Of a DNA stretch of 8,612 nucleotides, positions 1 through 6,568 are shown one piece after another. The DNA lies in contig JALWYT010000040.1 of assembly GCA_026992705.1 (NCBI GenBank), positions 1 through 8,612 on the forward strand, read 5' to 3'. The DNA comes from Thiotrichaceae bacterium (lineage in GTDB: Bacteria > Pseudomonadota > Gammaproteobacteria > Thiotrichales > Thiotrichaceae). The position numbers and the translations under genes were made by a program. Each line of letters starts with the position of its first letter. The first letter of the stretch is position 1. The notes below the pieces were generated by a model. The model made no database searches, was not told the DNA's origin, and was given only the letters and a program-made list of their open reading frames with translations.

Positions 1-12
1 CAATAAAACACT

Positions 13-618
13 ATGATCGGACTCTTACGCGGTAAACTTATCCATAAACAAGCTCCTGACATTATGTTAGATGTCAATGGCGTGGGTTATGAATTGCAAG
101 CTTCAATGCAAACATTTTTAGATTTACCTGATTTGCATGAGGAAGCGACCTTATTTACCCATTTTATTGTGCGTGAAGATGCTCACACGCTGTATGCCTT
201 TAGCTCACCAACTGAGCGTGACTTATTTAGAACGCTATTGCGAGTCAATGGTGTAGGTCCGAAAATGGCATTAGCGATTGTTTCTAGCATGTCGGTTGAT
301 GATTTTTCTCGCTATGTTCATGCGGATGATGCAATCGCTTTAACCAAAATCCCAGGGGTTGGCAAAAAAACAGCAGAACGGCTGATTATTGAAATGCGGG
401 ATCGCTTGCCCAAAATTGAAACCTCACCAGAAAGTGATGATGGACTCGCCAAGCCAACGATTGTTGTGCAACGTGATAAGGAAGAGGAAGCCATTAACGC
501 ACTCCTAGCCTTAGGCTATAAACCTGCTCAGGCTAGCAAAATGATAGCCAGTGTAGCCGACCAAGCCGATTCGGTTGAAAGCTTAATTCGACTCGCTTTG
601 CAGTCTAGCCTAAAATAA
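13..618 (+). CDS. ruvA: Holliday junction branch migration protein RuvA
   Basis: RuvA binds the four-way Holliday junction as a tetramer and loads the RuvB motor, which drives branch migration during recombinational repair in the cytoplasm. The 201-residue length is normal for the family. The N-terminal OB-fold begins MIGLLRGKL and contains the conserved VNGVGYEL (about 21-28). Two helix-hairpin-helix motifs follow, centred on LLRVNGVGPKMALAI (75-89) and LTKIPGVGKKTAERL (110-124). The flexible acidic linker (about 134-155) leads into the RuvB-binding domain III (about 157-198, with ALLALGY). The start codon is the one expected from homologs. No Shine-Dalgarno is visible in the 12 bases upstream, and the true leader, possibly ruvC, lies outside the window. 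It is followed after 4 nt by ruvB. Family identification is very secure. Confidence 0.97.
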   Translation: MIGLLRGKLIHKQAPDIMLDVNGVGYELQASMQTFLDLPDLHEEATLFTHFIVREDAHTLYAFSSPTERDLFRTLLRVNGVGPKMALAIVSSMSVDDFSRYVHADDAIALTKIPGVGKKTAERLIIEMRDRLPKIETSPESDDGLAKPTIVVQRDKEEEAINALLALGYKPAQASKMIASVADQADSVESLIRLALQSSLK

Positions 619-622
619 TGAT

Positions 623-1633
623 ATGACTGAAGAACGCATTATCTCTGCTCAAAGCAACCGTGAAGAGAATCAATTAGAAGAACAAATTCGCCCCCGCCAA
701 TTAAAAGATTATATTGGACAAGCGGCTGTGCGTGAGCAAATGGATATTTTCATTTCCGCCGCTCGTGGGCGAGGAGACGCACTCGACCATACGCTAATTT
801 TTGGCCCCCCGGGTTTAGGCAAAACCACGCTTTCACATATCATTGCCAATGAAATGCAAGCCAATCTACGACAAACATCAGGGCCTGTATTAGAAAAAGC
901 GGGGGATTTAGCCGCATTGCTGACTAACCTTGAACCGCATGATGTCTTATTTGTTGACGAAATTCATCGCCTCAGCCCCGTTGTTGAAGAAGTGCTTTAC
1001 CCCGCAATGGAAGATTTTCAGCTTGATATTATGATCGGTGAAGGTCCTGCGGCACGTTCTATTAAGCTAGATTTACCCCCGTTTACATTAATTGGAGCCA
1101 CAACACGGGCAGGCTTATTAACCTCACCCTTGCGAGATCGCTTTGGTATTGTACAACGCCTAGAGTTTTATAATGTCGATGATTTAACTTATATTGTGCA
1201 ACGAGCCGCCAAGATTATTGGTGTTAGCATTGATAAAGCAGGGGCAACAGAAGTCGCTAAACGCTCACGCGGCACACCTCGCATTGCCAATCGCCTATTA
1301 CGTCGTGTGCGAGACTATGCTCAAGTTCGCTCAAATGGCAGTATTACTGCCGAGCTAGCAGACCAAGCACTCAATATGCTCAATGTCGATGATCAAGGCT
1401 TTGATCACATGGATCGACGTTTATTATTAGCCATGATTGAAAAATTCGATGGTGGTCCCGTAGGGATCGATAGCCTTGCCGCCGCTATCGGAGAAGAACG
1501 TGGTACAATTGAAGATGTGCTTGAACCTTTTTTAATTCAACAAGGCTTTATTATGCGAACACCACGCGGACGCATGGCAACACGCCATGCCTATCAGCAT
1601 TTTGGTTTCAATACTCCAGACTCTAAAGTCTAA
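623..1633 (+). CDS. ruvB: Holliday junction branch migration ATPase RuvB
   Basis: RuvB is the hexameric AAA+ DNA-pumping motor of the RuvAB complex; ATP hydrolysis moves the Holliday junction. The 336 residues are family-typical. Visible motifs are Walker A GPPGLGKTT (61-69), Walker B LFVDEIH (109-115), sensor 1 GATTRAG (158-164), the arginine-finger segment LRDRFG (170-175) and a sensor-2 arginine in RGTPRIANRL (216-225). The C-terminal winged helix spans about 262-330 and includes GTIEDVLEPFLIQQGF and the RTPRGR wing (312-317). All catalytic residues are present, so the enzyme should be active. The gene starts 4 nt after the ruvA stop, a typical co-transcribed and probably translationally coupled arrangement. 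No LexA box can be assessed because the operon promoter is outside the window. Confidence 0.98.
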   Translation: MTEERIISAQSNREENQLEEQIRPRQLKDYIGQAAVREQMDIFISAARGRGDALDHTLIFGPPGLGKTTLSHIIANEMQANLRQTSGPVLEKAGDLAALLTNLEPHDVLFVDEIHRLSPVVEEVLYPAMEDFQLDIMIGEGPAARSIKLDLPPFTLIGATTRAGLLTSPLRDRFGIVQRLEFYNVDDLTYIVQRAAKIIGVSIDKAGATEVAKRSRGTPRIANRLLRRVRDYAQVRSNGSITAELADQALNMLNVDDQGFDHMDRRLLLAMIEKFDGGPVGIDSLAAAIGEERGTIEDVLEPFLIQQGFIMRTPRGRMATRHAYQHFGFNTPDSKV

Positions 1634-1644
1634 TTAGTTTTTTT
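1618..1644 (+). terminator. Weak candidate intrinsic terminator after ruvB
   Basis: A 5-bp perfect inverted repeat AGACT / AGTCT (1618-1622 and 1627-1631, 4-nt loop) straddles the ruvB stop codon. A run of seven T follows at 1638-1644, about six bases after the stem. An outer ACT/AGT pairing could lengthen the stem. A second small dyad, TTAGT/ACTAA (1634-1638, 1645-1649), encloses the T run. The stem is short and AT-rich, so termination would be weak. It fits the gene boundary but is not a strong call. Confidence 0.3.
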
Positions 1645-1705
1645 ACTAAGGCTTTTGTTTATTGTGTTAATACTATGGATCAGCTCTATTAATCTGGGAT
1701 GAAAT

Positions 1706-2551
1706 ATGTCATACCTCGATAAAATTAGGCAGTGTAATCAAGTAGATTTACAGCACTATTTACCATTTTATGTGGACAAACAACAATATGGATGGCTGCA
1801 TTCTGATTTTGCCTCAGAGCTTGCTGTGTGGGAGGATGTTTTTCAGATTAAGGATAATTCCGTCACTTTTAGTGATGAATTTGATAACTATGCTTCACGC
1901 AGCCAGGCGATTGCTCCTGTGTTAGTTAGTTTGCATGAACAAGGGGTCATTGATTCATGGGTAGGTGAAGCCTACCCTGTTAATCATGAATATGGGCAGC
2001 AAGGCGTCATGGAGATTGAGCGTGCAGCGGCACAATATTTTGGTGTACAAACCTATGGCGTACATATTAATGGCTTGGTAAGAAAGCAGGAGGAGACCTA
2101 TGTTTGGATTGCTGAACGAGCCAAAGACAAGCCTTATTACCCAGGGAAATTAGATCAAATTGTTGCAGGCGGGCAGCCCGTTGGTATCAGTTTAATGGAT
2201 AATGTCATTAAAGAGTCGCAAGAGGAGGCAAATATTCCAAAAAGTTTAGCAAGCCAAGCTCGGGCTCGGGGTTTTGTTCAATATCAGATGGAAAGCAAAC
2301 GTGGTATTGAGGCTTCTACTTTGTTTAATTTTGATTGTTGGTTACCAGAGAACTTTGAACCTGAAAATACGGATGGCGAAGTGGATAGCTTTCAACTTGT
2401 GCATATCAACGAACTCGCAGAATTAACCGATACAACCGATAAATTTAAAACCAATTGCAATTTAACCAATATTGATTTATTGATTCGAGCAGGTGTGATT
2501 GATGATAAGCATCCAGATTATAAAGAGATTGTGGAAATGCTATATTGTTGA
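1706..2551 (+). CDS. DUF4743/Nudix hydrolase, thiamin-diphosphate-damage type
   Basis: A 281-residue cytosolic protein built of an N-terminal DUF4743-like region (about 1-115) and a Nudix domain (about 116-260). The Nudix helix is the variant seen in this family, GGQPVGIS (155-162) followed by IKESQEEANIP (168-178). Against the canonical GX5EX7REUXEEXGU box it keeps the metal-binding glutamates E170, E173 and E174, but has S/I in place of the first Glu and K169 in place of Arg. The same architecture occurs in the cross-kingdom Nudix enzymes represented by yeast YJR142W and the Nudix part of fission yeast Tnr3. Those enzymes hydrolyse oxo- and oxythiamin diphosphates to monophosphates, and I infer a similar housekeeping role here. 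The start is supported by GGGA at 1696-1699, six bases before ATG. It is separated from ruvB by 72 nt and is probably monocistronic. Confidence 0.85.
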   Translation: MSYLDKIRQCNQVDLQHYLPFYVDKQQYGWLHSDFASELAVWEDVFQIKDNSVTFSDEFDNYASRSQAIAPVLVSLHEQGVIDSWVGEAYPVNHEYGQQGVMEIERAAAQYFGVQTYGVHINGLVRKQEETYVWIAERAKDKPYYPGKLDQIVAGGQPVGISLMDNVIKESQEEANIPKSLASQARARGFVQYQMESKRGIEASTLFNFDCWLPENFEPENTDGEVDSFQLVHINELAELTDTTDKFKTNCNLTNIDLLIRAGVIDDKHPDYKEIVEMLYC

Positions 2552-2570
2552 TGCTTTTTGTTCTAAACAA

Positions 2571-2613
2571 GGGACAGAAAGCACTTCACATTACGGCTAC
2601 TTCTGTTTTTTTT
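2571..2613 (+). terminator. Candidate intrinsic terminator of the Nudix gene
   Basis: ACAGAA (2574-2579) pairs with TTCTGT (2601-2606). An inner AGC/GCT (2580-2582, 2596-2598) extends the stem past a 2-nt bulge, and three possible G-U pairs extend the base (GGG 2571-2573 with TTT). Eight T's (2606-2613) follow directly, as in a Rho-independent terminator reading rightwards. The T run lies inside the 3' end of the convergent minus-strand gene. A second nested dyad (TGCTTT 2552-2557 / AAAGCA 2578-2583, inner TTGTT/AACAA) overlaps it and could compete. Confidence 0.4.
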
Positions 2614-2956
2614 CTAATGCAGAAATCATATCATCACGTATTTGTACTTCATCCATTAAAGCCTGTATTCGTGCATTTGCTACTTCTAATTTTTCTGCTA
2701 GATTTACATCATTACTCATTTTTACTTGAGCTTCTACTTTTTCGAGCTGTTCTTTGTATTGTTTAGCTTCCCGCCTTAGTTTTGCATTTTCTTTATGACA
2801 CTGATCAAGACGACGTTTATTTTCAATCATTGCTACATCTTTGTCATAAAGAAATTTATCATTATTTTTATTTTTTGCAAACCACCAGCCTAAACCAATA
2901 CCAATTAAGGTTGCTAGCAACAAGAAAAAAGCAATTTGTATTATTAAAAATATCAT
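2597..2956 (-). CDS. Small membrane-anchored coiled-coil protein, unknown function
   Basis: I do not recognise a named family. The 119-residue product starts with a strongly hydrophobic helix (about 2-26, MIFLIIQIAFFLLLATLIG...) ending in WWFAKNKNN. The positive charges after the helix predict an N-out/C-in, one-pass inner-membrane protein. The rest (about 35-119) is charged, rich in Glu, Lys and Gln with heptad-like hydrophobic spacing, and is predicted to form a cytoplasmic coiled coil ending in ALEKKQK. An upstream in-frame ATG at 3007 would add 17 residues. I prefer the ATG at 2956 because it puts the TM helix at the very N-terminus, as usual for such proteins. Neither start has a convincing ribosome site, although a GGA lies 10 bases before the inner one. 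The gene converges on the Nudix gene, with stops 45 nt apart, and diverges from the GTPase module. An adaptor or cell-envelope role is only a guess. Confidence 0.7.
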   Translation of the reverse strand: MIFLIIQIAFFLLLATLIGIGLGWWFAKNKNNDKFLYDKDVAMIENKRRLDQCHKENAKLRREAKQYKEQLEKVEAQVKMSNDVNLAEKLEVANARIQALMDEVQIRDDMISALEKKQK

Positions 2957-3014
2957 CTTTTTGAATTCCAGAATACTTTCATATTTTGATATTATCGAGG
3001 TAAACATAAAAAGT

Positions 3015-3033
3015 CTTTATCTTTTTGATAAAG
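3015..3033. promoter_or_regulatory. Perfect 7-bp inverted repeat upstream of the minus-strand gene
   Basis: CTTTATC (3015-3021) and GATAAAG (3027-3033) form a perfect dyad with a TTTTT/AAAAA spacer. It sits 8 bases ahead of the outer minus-strand ATG (3007) and 59 bases ahead of the preferred one (2956). It could be an operator for a dimeric regulator or a hairpin in the leader mRNA. The region is AT-rich, so chance is possible. No good sigma-70 promoter for the minus-strand gene was found. Confidence 0.3.
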
Positions 3034-3098
3034 CGTCATTTGTGAAGAAGCACTTAGAGAGCTAGAATATTTTTGCCGCCTATCATCCATAAAGTTTG

Positions 3099-3118
3099 GC
3101 TATATTATTTTTTATAGC
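3099..3118. repeat. 6-bp inverted repeat in the divergent intergenic region
   Basis: GCTATA (3099-3104) and TATAGC (3113-3118) are perfect inverted copies around an 8-nt T-rich spacer. It is the second dyad in the roughly 240-nt gap between the divergent genes. No gene, tRNA or other RNA is recognisable in 3008-3197. Its function is unknown and it may be chance in AT-rich DNA. Confidence 0.25.
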
Positions 3119-3197
3119 TTAGGATTAAAAAAACTTCTGCTAAAACTACTTTTTTCTTCTATAAATTTAATGAAGGTTGTTAATGGCTATAAATATA

Positions 3198-3226
3198 TTA
3201 ACGGAGTTTGGGCAAAATTTTATAAT
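3198..3226 (+). promoter_or_regulatory. Candidate sigma-70 promoter of the GTPase module
   Basis: A perfect -10 TATAAT (3221-3226) lies 17 nt downstream of TTAACG (3198-3203), which matches four of six -35 positions. The expected start of transcription, near 3233, would leave a leader of about 12 nt. That leader includes AAGG (3233-3236) placed eight bases before the ATG at 3245. This combined arrangement is the main reason for choosing that ATG over the upstream in-frame ATG at 3170. It was found by eye only. Confidence 0.45.
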
Positions 3227-3244
3227 TATGATAAGGTTAGTAAT

Positions 3245-3973
3245 ATGTTAAGTAATCTCTTTTCTGATACAGATAAGGAACAATATACGCCCCTAGAACT
3301 ACCTGTATCTTTTGTTTTAGCACCACAAAGACAGTTGAGAGTGAGTACTTTTTATCACGATTCATTAAAAGCATGGAAATATTACTCGCATCATATTACA
3401 CGTTTTCCTTTAGACCTTCGTGCTCATATCCAACGACTATTTCTTGTATTAGATGCAGGGATGGCAACAGAGCTTTTAGCTGGAGCAATGCAAGACTTAT
3501 TTATTGCTCTTAGTGAAAAAGGCGAAGATTTACGCAAACAAATGTTGGAAGTTGTTAAACCATCACTTGCAACTAAAGATATTGCTCATTTTGAAACATG
3601 GCTATTAACAGGTGAACGACAGAACTTTGAATACAAAGTTGGCTCTGTACTTGATCAAGGTTTACCTTGCAATGCTCAAAAATTAGTTGTTCCTGTACAA
3701 GTAGAAGAAAAAACGGTGAGCTATGGCAATGCAATTGAAGAAGCTCAAGCTTGCTTAGAATATGGACAAGTTGAAGAGGCTCAGAAAATTTTAGAAGATG
3801 AATTAACACGTGATATTAACAATATTGATGTCGCACAAGAACTATTAAATATTTATCAATATATACGAGATCGTAACGCTTTTGATACAACCACTGAGAA
3901 ATTATTAGATGCAGGTGTTGAGCTATCAGAGGGTTGGAAACAAGTACAAAAAGAATCTCAAGAATGGCAATAA
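3245..3973 (+). CDS. Cytosolic protein with FimV-like C-terminal TPR segment
   Basis: A 242-residue soluble protein with no signal peptide or membrane helix. The N-terminal half (about 40-110, with FPLDLRAHIQRLFLVLDAG and LAGAMQDLFIAL) looks all-helical and belongs to no named domain I recognise. The C-terminal segment (about 163-222: AIEEAQACLEYGQVEEAQKI, then the paired helix ending LLNIYQYIRDRNAF) strongly resembles the TPR-like helices in the cytoplasmic part of FimV proteins. An in-frame ATG at 3170 would add 25 residues. It lacks a Shine-Dalgarno, and a good promoter lies inside that extension, so I prefer 3245. The gene opens a co-directional set leading to the Ras-like GTPase and a FimV homolog. 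I infer an adaptor that shares FimV partners or contacts FimV. A 66-nt gap separates it from the next gene. Confidence 0.8.
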   Translation: MLSNLFSDTDKEQYTPLELPVSFVLAPQRQLRVSTFYHDSLKAWKYYSHHITRFPLDLRAHIQRLFLVLDAGMATELLAGAMQDLFIALSEKGEDLRKQMLEVVKPSLATKDIAHFETWLLTGERQNFEYKVGSVLDQGLPCNAQKLVVPVQVEEKTVSYGNAIEEAQACLEYGQVEEAQKILEDELTRDINNIDVAQELLNIYQYIRDRNAFDTTTEKLLDAGVELSEGWKQVQKESQEWQ

Positions 3974-4039
3974 TAGTGGTACGATTCAAGGTACATATTA
4001 TGGTAATAGGGCAGCTAGAAATGGAAATCAAGGACTAAT

Positions 4040-5344
4040 ATGCAAGGATTGATAACAAATACCAGTAGTTTAAAAATCAGCTTGCTAGATATTAGCCCGC
4101 ATAATAAAGCAATTTTAGAATTTTTCTTTGCGGGTGCAGGCAGCCGTCTATTTAAGGTTGTGGCAAAGACTGATGCAGATGCTTATATTGTTGATTTTGA
4201 TCATCCTAATGCAAAGCAAAATTGGGAAAAAATCAATAAAGACAATCATAAGCCGACATTAGCTTTGGCATTTTATGAAGTAAAGCTTGAAAATACGATA
4301 TGGTTGCCTAAACCACTCAGTACGCAGGCATTAACTCAAGCAGCAGAGAAGATACAGCAGTTATTAAAAAATAATAGTACGGTAACAAACTTTAAAAAAG
4401 CAAAAAAGACAATATCTCAAATACCTCCTGATAATGAGGTAGTAACACCGTTTGATATAACGAAGAAACCTACTGTTCAAACTAAACCGATAAATACACC
4501 GTTTAAGTCTAAAAAATTAGTTGCTAGTCTTGCTGAAACTAAACTAAAGGAAAACAAAAAAACAGAAGCTTCTATTAAAACAAAAGTTAAGATTAGTAAA
4601 CCGGTAGTTTCTTTAAAGGAAAAACAAAAACGCTGGGATAAATTATGTGGTATCGCAGAAGATATTAAAAATCCACAAACTTGGAAAAGTGAGGTCACTC
4701 TCTATACCCCTGAAAATTATTTAATTTCCAGTTTGCAGGATGCATTAAGATTAGCAATTCAATCACAACAAATGGTGCAGATAAAGTATCAATCAACCAT
4801 AATATATTTTATCCCCAAAACACTACAAACGTATTGTAATGTGTCCATGTTGTCAGATGATTTTGTAGAACTTTGCAAAACACCAATTAAAAAGACAGAT
4901 GTTGTAATAGGCATCATGAATGAGAAAACAGTTGAGCAAGCAAATAACCTATTATTAGAAAAGTCTGAAAGCTTATATGATTTAGAAGGTTTTATTTGGA
5001 CAGCGATGCTACTCACCTCATCAGGTAAATTACATCGTAATGTTGATATTAAAAAACGTATTATGTTACGTCACTGGCCCAACCTTACAAGGATAGAAAC
5101 GTTTCCTCATGTGGTTAGAATCTCAGCATTATGGTCAAATGATGCTTTTAATATGCTAGAAATAGCACATAACCTCAATATTCCACAGCGTTATGTTTTT
5201 GCTTTTTATAATGCTGCTTGTGCTTTAGGTTTGATGGAACATAGCCCGGATAAATTGAAAACATATATGCAACACAGCGAGAAAAAAGAGACCAGTAAAA
5301 ATCGTAGCTTATTCTCTCGCTTGCTAAATCGACTACTTGGATAA
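4040..5344 (+). CDS. Pseudo-receiver protein with conserved C-terminal domain and amphipathic tail
   Basis: A 434-residue cytosolic protein without a named family that I can assign. Residues 11-110 show a CheY-like strand/helix rhythm. LKISLLDI is the first strand, DAYIVDFD (47-54) sits at the phospho-acceptor region, and the hallmark Lys-Pro is in IWLPKPLS (87-94). The acidic cluster after the first strand is missing, so it is probably a non-phosphorylated pseudo-receiver. A Lys-rich, probably disordered linker spans about 111-195. A well-structured C-terminal region (about 196-405) includes RHWPNLTRIETFPHVVRISA (344-363) and a winged-helix-like stretch, MLEIAHNLNIPQRYVFAFYN (372-391). The last residues, SLFSRLLNRLLG, form an amphipathic basic helix like the MinD membrane-targeting tail. 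AAGGA (4030-4034) lies five bases before the ATG. The stop is 7 nt before the GTPase start, so the two are clearly co-expressed. By position and form it resembles a localisation or input factor for the GTPase. Confidence 0.8.
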   Translation: MQGLITNTSSLKISLLDISPHNKAILEFFFAGAGSRLFKVVAKTDADAYIVDFDHPNAKQNWEKINKDNHKPTLALAFYEVKLENTIWLPKPLSTQALTQAAEKIQQLLKNNSTVTNFKKAKKTISQIPPDNEVVTPFDITKKPTVQTKPINTPFKSKKLVASLAETKLKENKKTEASIKTKVKISKPVVSLKEKQKRWDKLCGIAEDIKNPQTWKSEVTLYTPENYLISSLQDALRLAIQSQQMVQIKYQSTIIYFIPKTLQTYCNVSMLSDDFVELCKTPIKKTDVVIGIMNEKTVEQANNLLLEKSESLYDLEGFIWTAMLLTSSGKLHRNVDIKKRIMLRHWPNLTRIETFPHVVRISALWSNDAFNMLEIAHNLNIPQRYVFAFYNAACALGLMEHSPDKLKTYMQHSEKKETSKNRSLFSRLLNRLLG

Positions 5345-5351
5345 TAACAGA

Positions 5352-5897
5352 ATGAGTGCTGTCAATCGGAAAATAATTTTTACAGGTCCTGTCGGAGCAG
5401 GAAAAACTACAGCTATTGCATCAATTAGTGATATTGGTATTGTTACTACAGATGAAAGTGCATCTGATATGACTAAAAGTCGAAAAGCAAATACCACGGT
5501 TGCAATGGATTACGGCTTGATCAAGCTGAGTCATAACGAGCGTGTACATTTATATGGTACACCTGGGCAAGAACGCTTTGATTTTATGTGGGATATATTA
5601 ACTAATGGTGGTATTGGCTTGATATTACTACTAGATAATACACGAATCGAACCACTAAGAGATTTGAAGTTTTACACTCATTCTTTTAAAGACTTTATTG
5701 ATAAGCAACAATTAGTGGTTGGTATTACCCGAATGGATATACAGCGTAGCCCTAATCTGCAAGATTATCGTAAGTGGCTAGATCAACTCTCTTTAAATGC
5801 CCCTCTTTTTGAAGTTGATGCACGCAAGCGAGATGATGTATCCATGTTAATCCAATCATTATTATTATCTTTAGACCCAGGAGTAACATCAGCATGA
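5352..5897 (+). CDS. Small Ras-like GTPase (COG2229/MglA-related)
   Basis: A 181-residue GTP-binding switch protein, cytosolic. G1/P-loop is GPVGAGKTT (12-20), and T48/T49 or nearby may serve as the switch I threonine. G3 is YGTPGQERF (68-76), with Gly for the usual Asp and the catalytic-type Gln73 present. G4 is ITRMD (125-129) in place of NKxD. G5 is probably EVDARKRDD. These replacements are typical of the bacterial COG2229 family, the group near MglA and the Streptomyces conservon CvnD GTPases. A TTG at 5337 could extend it by five residues. I chose the ATG at 5352, which lies 7 nt after the preceding stop with a weak GGAT nine bases upstream. The stop overlaps the next start by 4 nt. Such GTPases cycle with roadblock/LC7 partners, two candidates for which are encoded just downstream. 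Confidence 0.92.
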   Translation: MSAVNRKIIFTGPVGAGKTTAIASISDIGIVTTDESASDMTKSRKANTTVAMDYGLIKLSHNERVHLYGTPGQERFDFMWDILTNGGIGLILLLDNTRIEPLRDLKFYTHSFKDFIDKQQLVVGITRMDIQRSPNLQDYRKWLDQLSLNAPLFEVDARKRDDVSMLIQSLLLSLDPGVTSA

Positions 5898-6550
5898 GTG
5901 ATTACGCACTTGGTGACGATTTATATTTAGGCATTACTCCCGGTGGAAGTTATTATGCTGTTCAGGATGATGCCACAGATGCAGGTCGTTCTTTTTTACA
6001 CCGCTTATTAAAAATACCAGAAACACCACAATTTAATGTTGATATTGCATGTGAATTAAGTGGCTTGAAGCGGAAAGCTGCCCTAGAGTTTGTACATTGG
6101 ATGCAAGAAGCAGGTTTTATTTATGGAAATGATAAACAAGAAATGGCTCCAACAGATAGTATTGAAAGTATTTTACCGAGCTTGTTAAAACCACTTTCAA
6201 GTGATGGTAAGGCAGTTTTGGCAGAAGGTCGTGGACTTTATCTTGGAGCCGCAGGCTATCCCCATGAAGTGGCAGAGGAACTTGCGGCGTTGAGTGCTAA
6301 TCTCACTGCTGCCTATGTTCGACATAAAGAAGTCTTAAAAGATAACTTAGGACATAGGCAGAAAGCTTGGGGATTGATTGACGCAAATGGAAATAGTGAA
6401 ATAGGTTTTTGGCCAATTTATGTTGGTGATACACGCTTCACTTTAATTATTGGTGGTGTGCCTCAACTCAACCAAACCGCATTTAAAGAGTTAATTTGGG
6501 CATTAGAAATTCGTTATGGCAATGAAAGTGTTATAACAACGAATATTTAA
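5894..6550 (+). CDS. Winged-helix-like plus roadblock-like protein, GTPase partner
   Basis: A 218-residue cytosolic protein, ATG overlapping the GTPase stop in an ATGA, indicating translational coupling. Residues about 30-80 (RSFLHRLLKI, ACELSGLKRKAALEFVHWMQ, EAGFIYG) look like a winged-helix domain. The C-terminal half (about 92-208) has the order of a roadblock/LC7 fold. A helix comes first, then GLYLGAAGYPHEVAEELAALS (114-134), then WGLIDANG and FWPIYVGDTRFTLIIGGVP (172-190) as strands. A closing helix, AFKELIWALEIRYG, ends the domain. I read this as a divergent second roadblock partner of the GTPase. The winged helix might bind DNA or, as often in such modules, only proteins, much as DUF742 does in Streptomyces conservons. 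I did not recognise a named family, so the fold call is inference. Confidence 0.75.
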   Translation: MSDYALGDDLYLGITPGGSYYAVQDDATDAGRSFLHRLLKIPETPQFNVDIACELSGLKRKAALEFVHWMQEAGFIYGNDKQEMAPTDSIESILPSLLKPLSSDGKAVLAEGRGLYLGAAGYPHEVAEELAALSANLTAAYVRHKEVLKDNLGHRQKAWGLIDANGNSEIGFWPIYVGDTRFTLIIGGVPQLNQTAFKELIWALEIRYGNESVITTNI

Positions 6551-6568
6551 GAAGATATTTTATTTACA

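Noticed and set aside
2499..2964. Plus-strand open frames opposite the small membrane protein
   Set aside because: They are Phe/Leu/His-rich reverse complements of a coiled-coil gene, lack ribosome sites, and the minus frame gives a coherent TM plus coiled-coil protein.
3963..4051. Open +1 frame after the first module gene encoding a Gly/Asn-rich tail (NGNNSGTIQGTYYGNRAARN...), which could suggest a frameshift at the A-run near 3949-3952
   Set aside because: The in-frame ending is complete, with a FimV-like segment already closed, and the tail runs into the next gene's start. Nothing demands a frameshift; a homolog alignment would settle it.
3573..5016. Minus-strand open frames at 3573-3809, 3816-4031, 4477-4698 and 4789-5016
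   Set aside because: All lie antisense to well-supported genes, have low-complexity translations and no initiation signals.
5337..5351. TTG start extending the GTPase by five residues and overlapping the upstream gene
   Set aside because: The ATG at 5352 is close to the P-loop as in homologs and sits 7 nt after the preceding stop; the TTG has no ribosome site.
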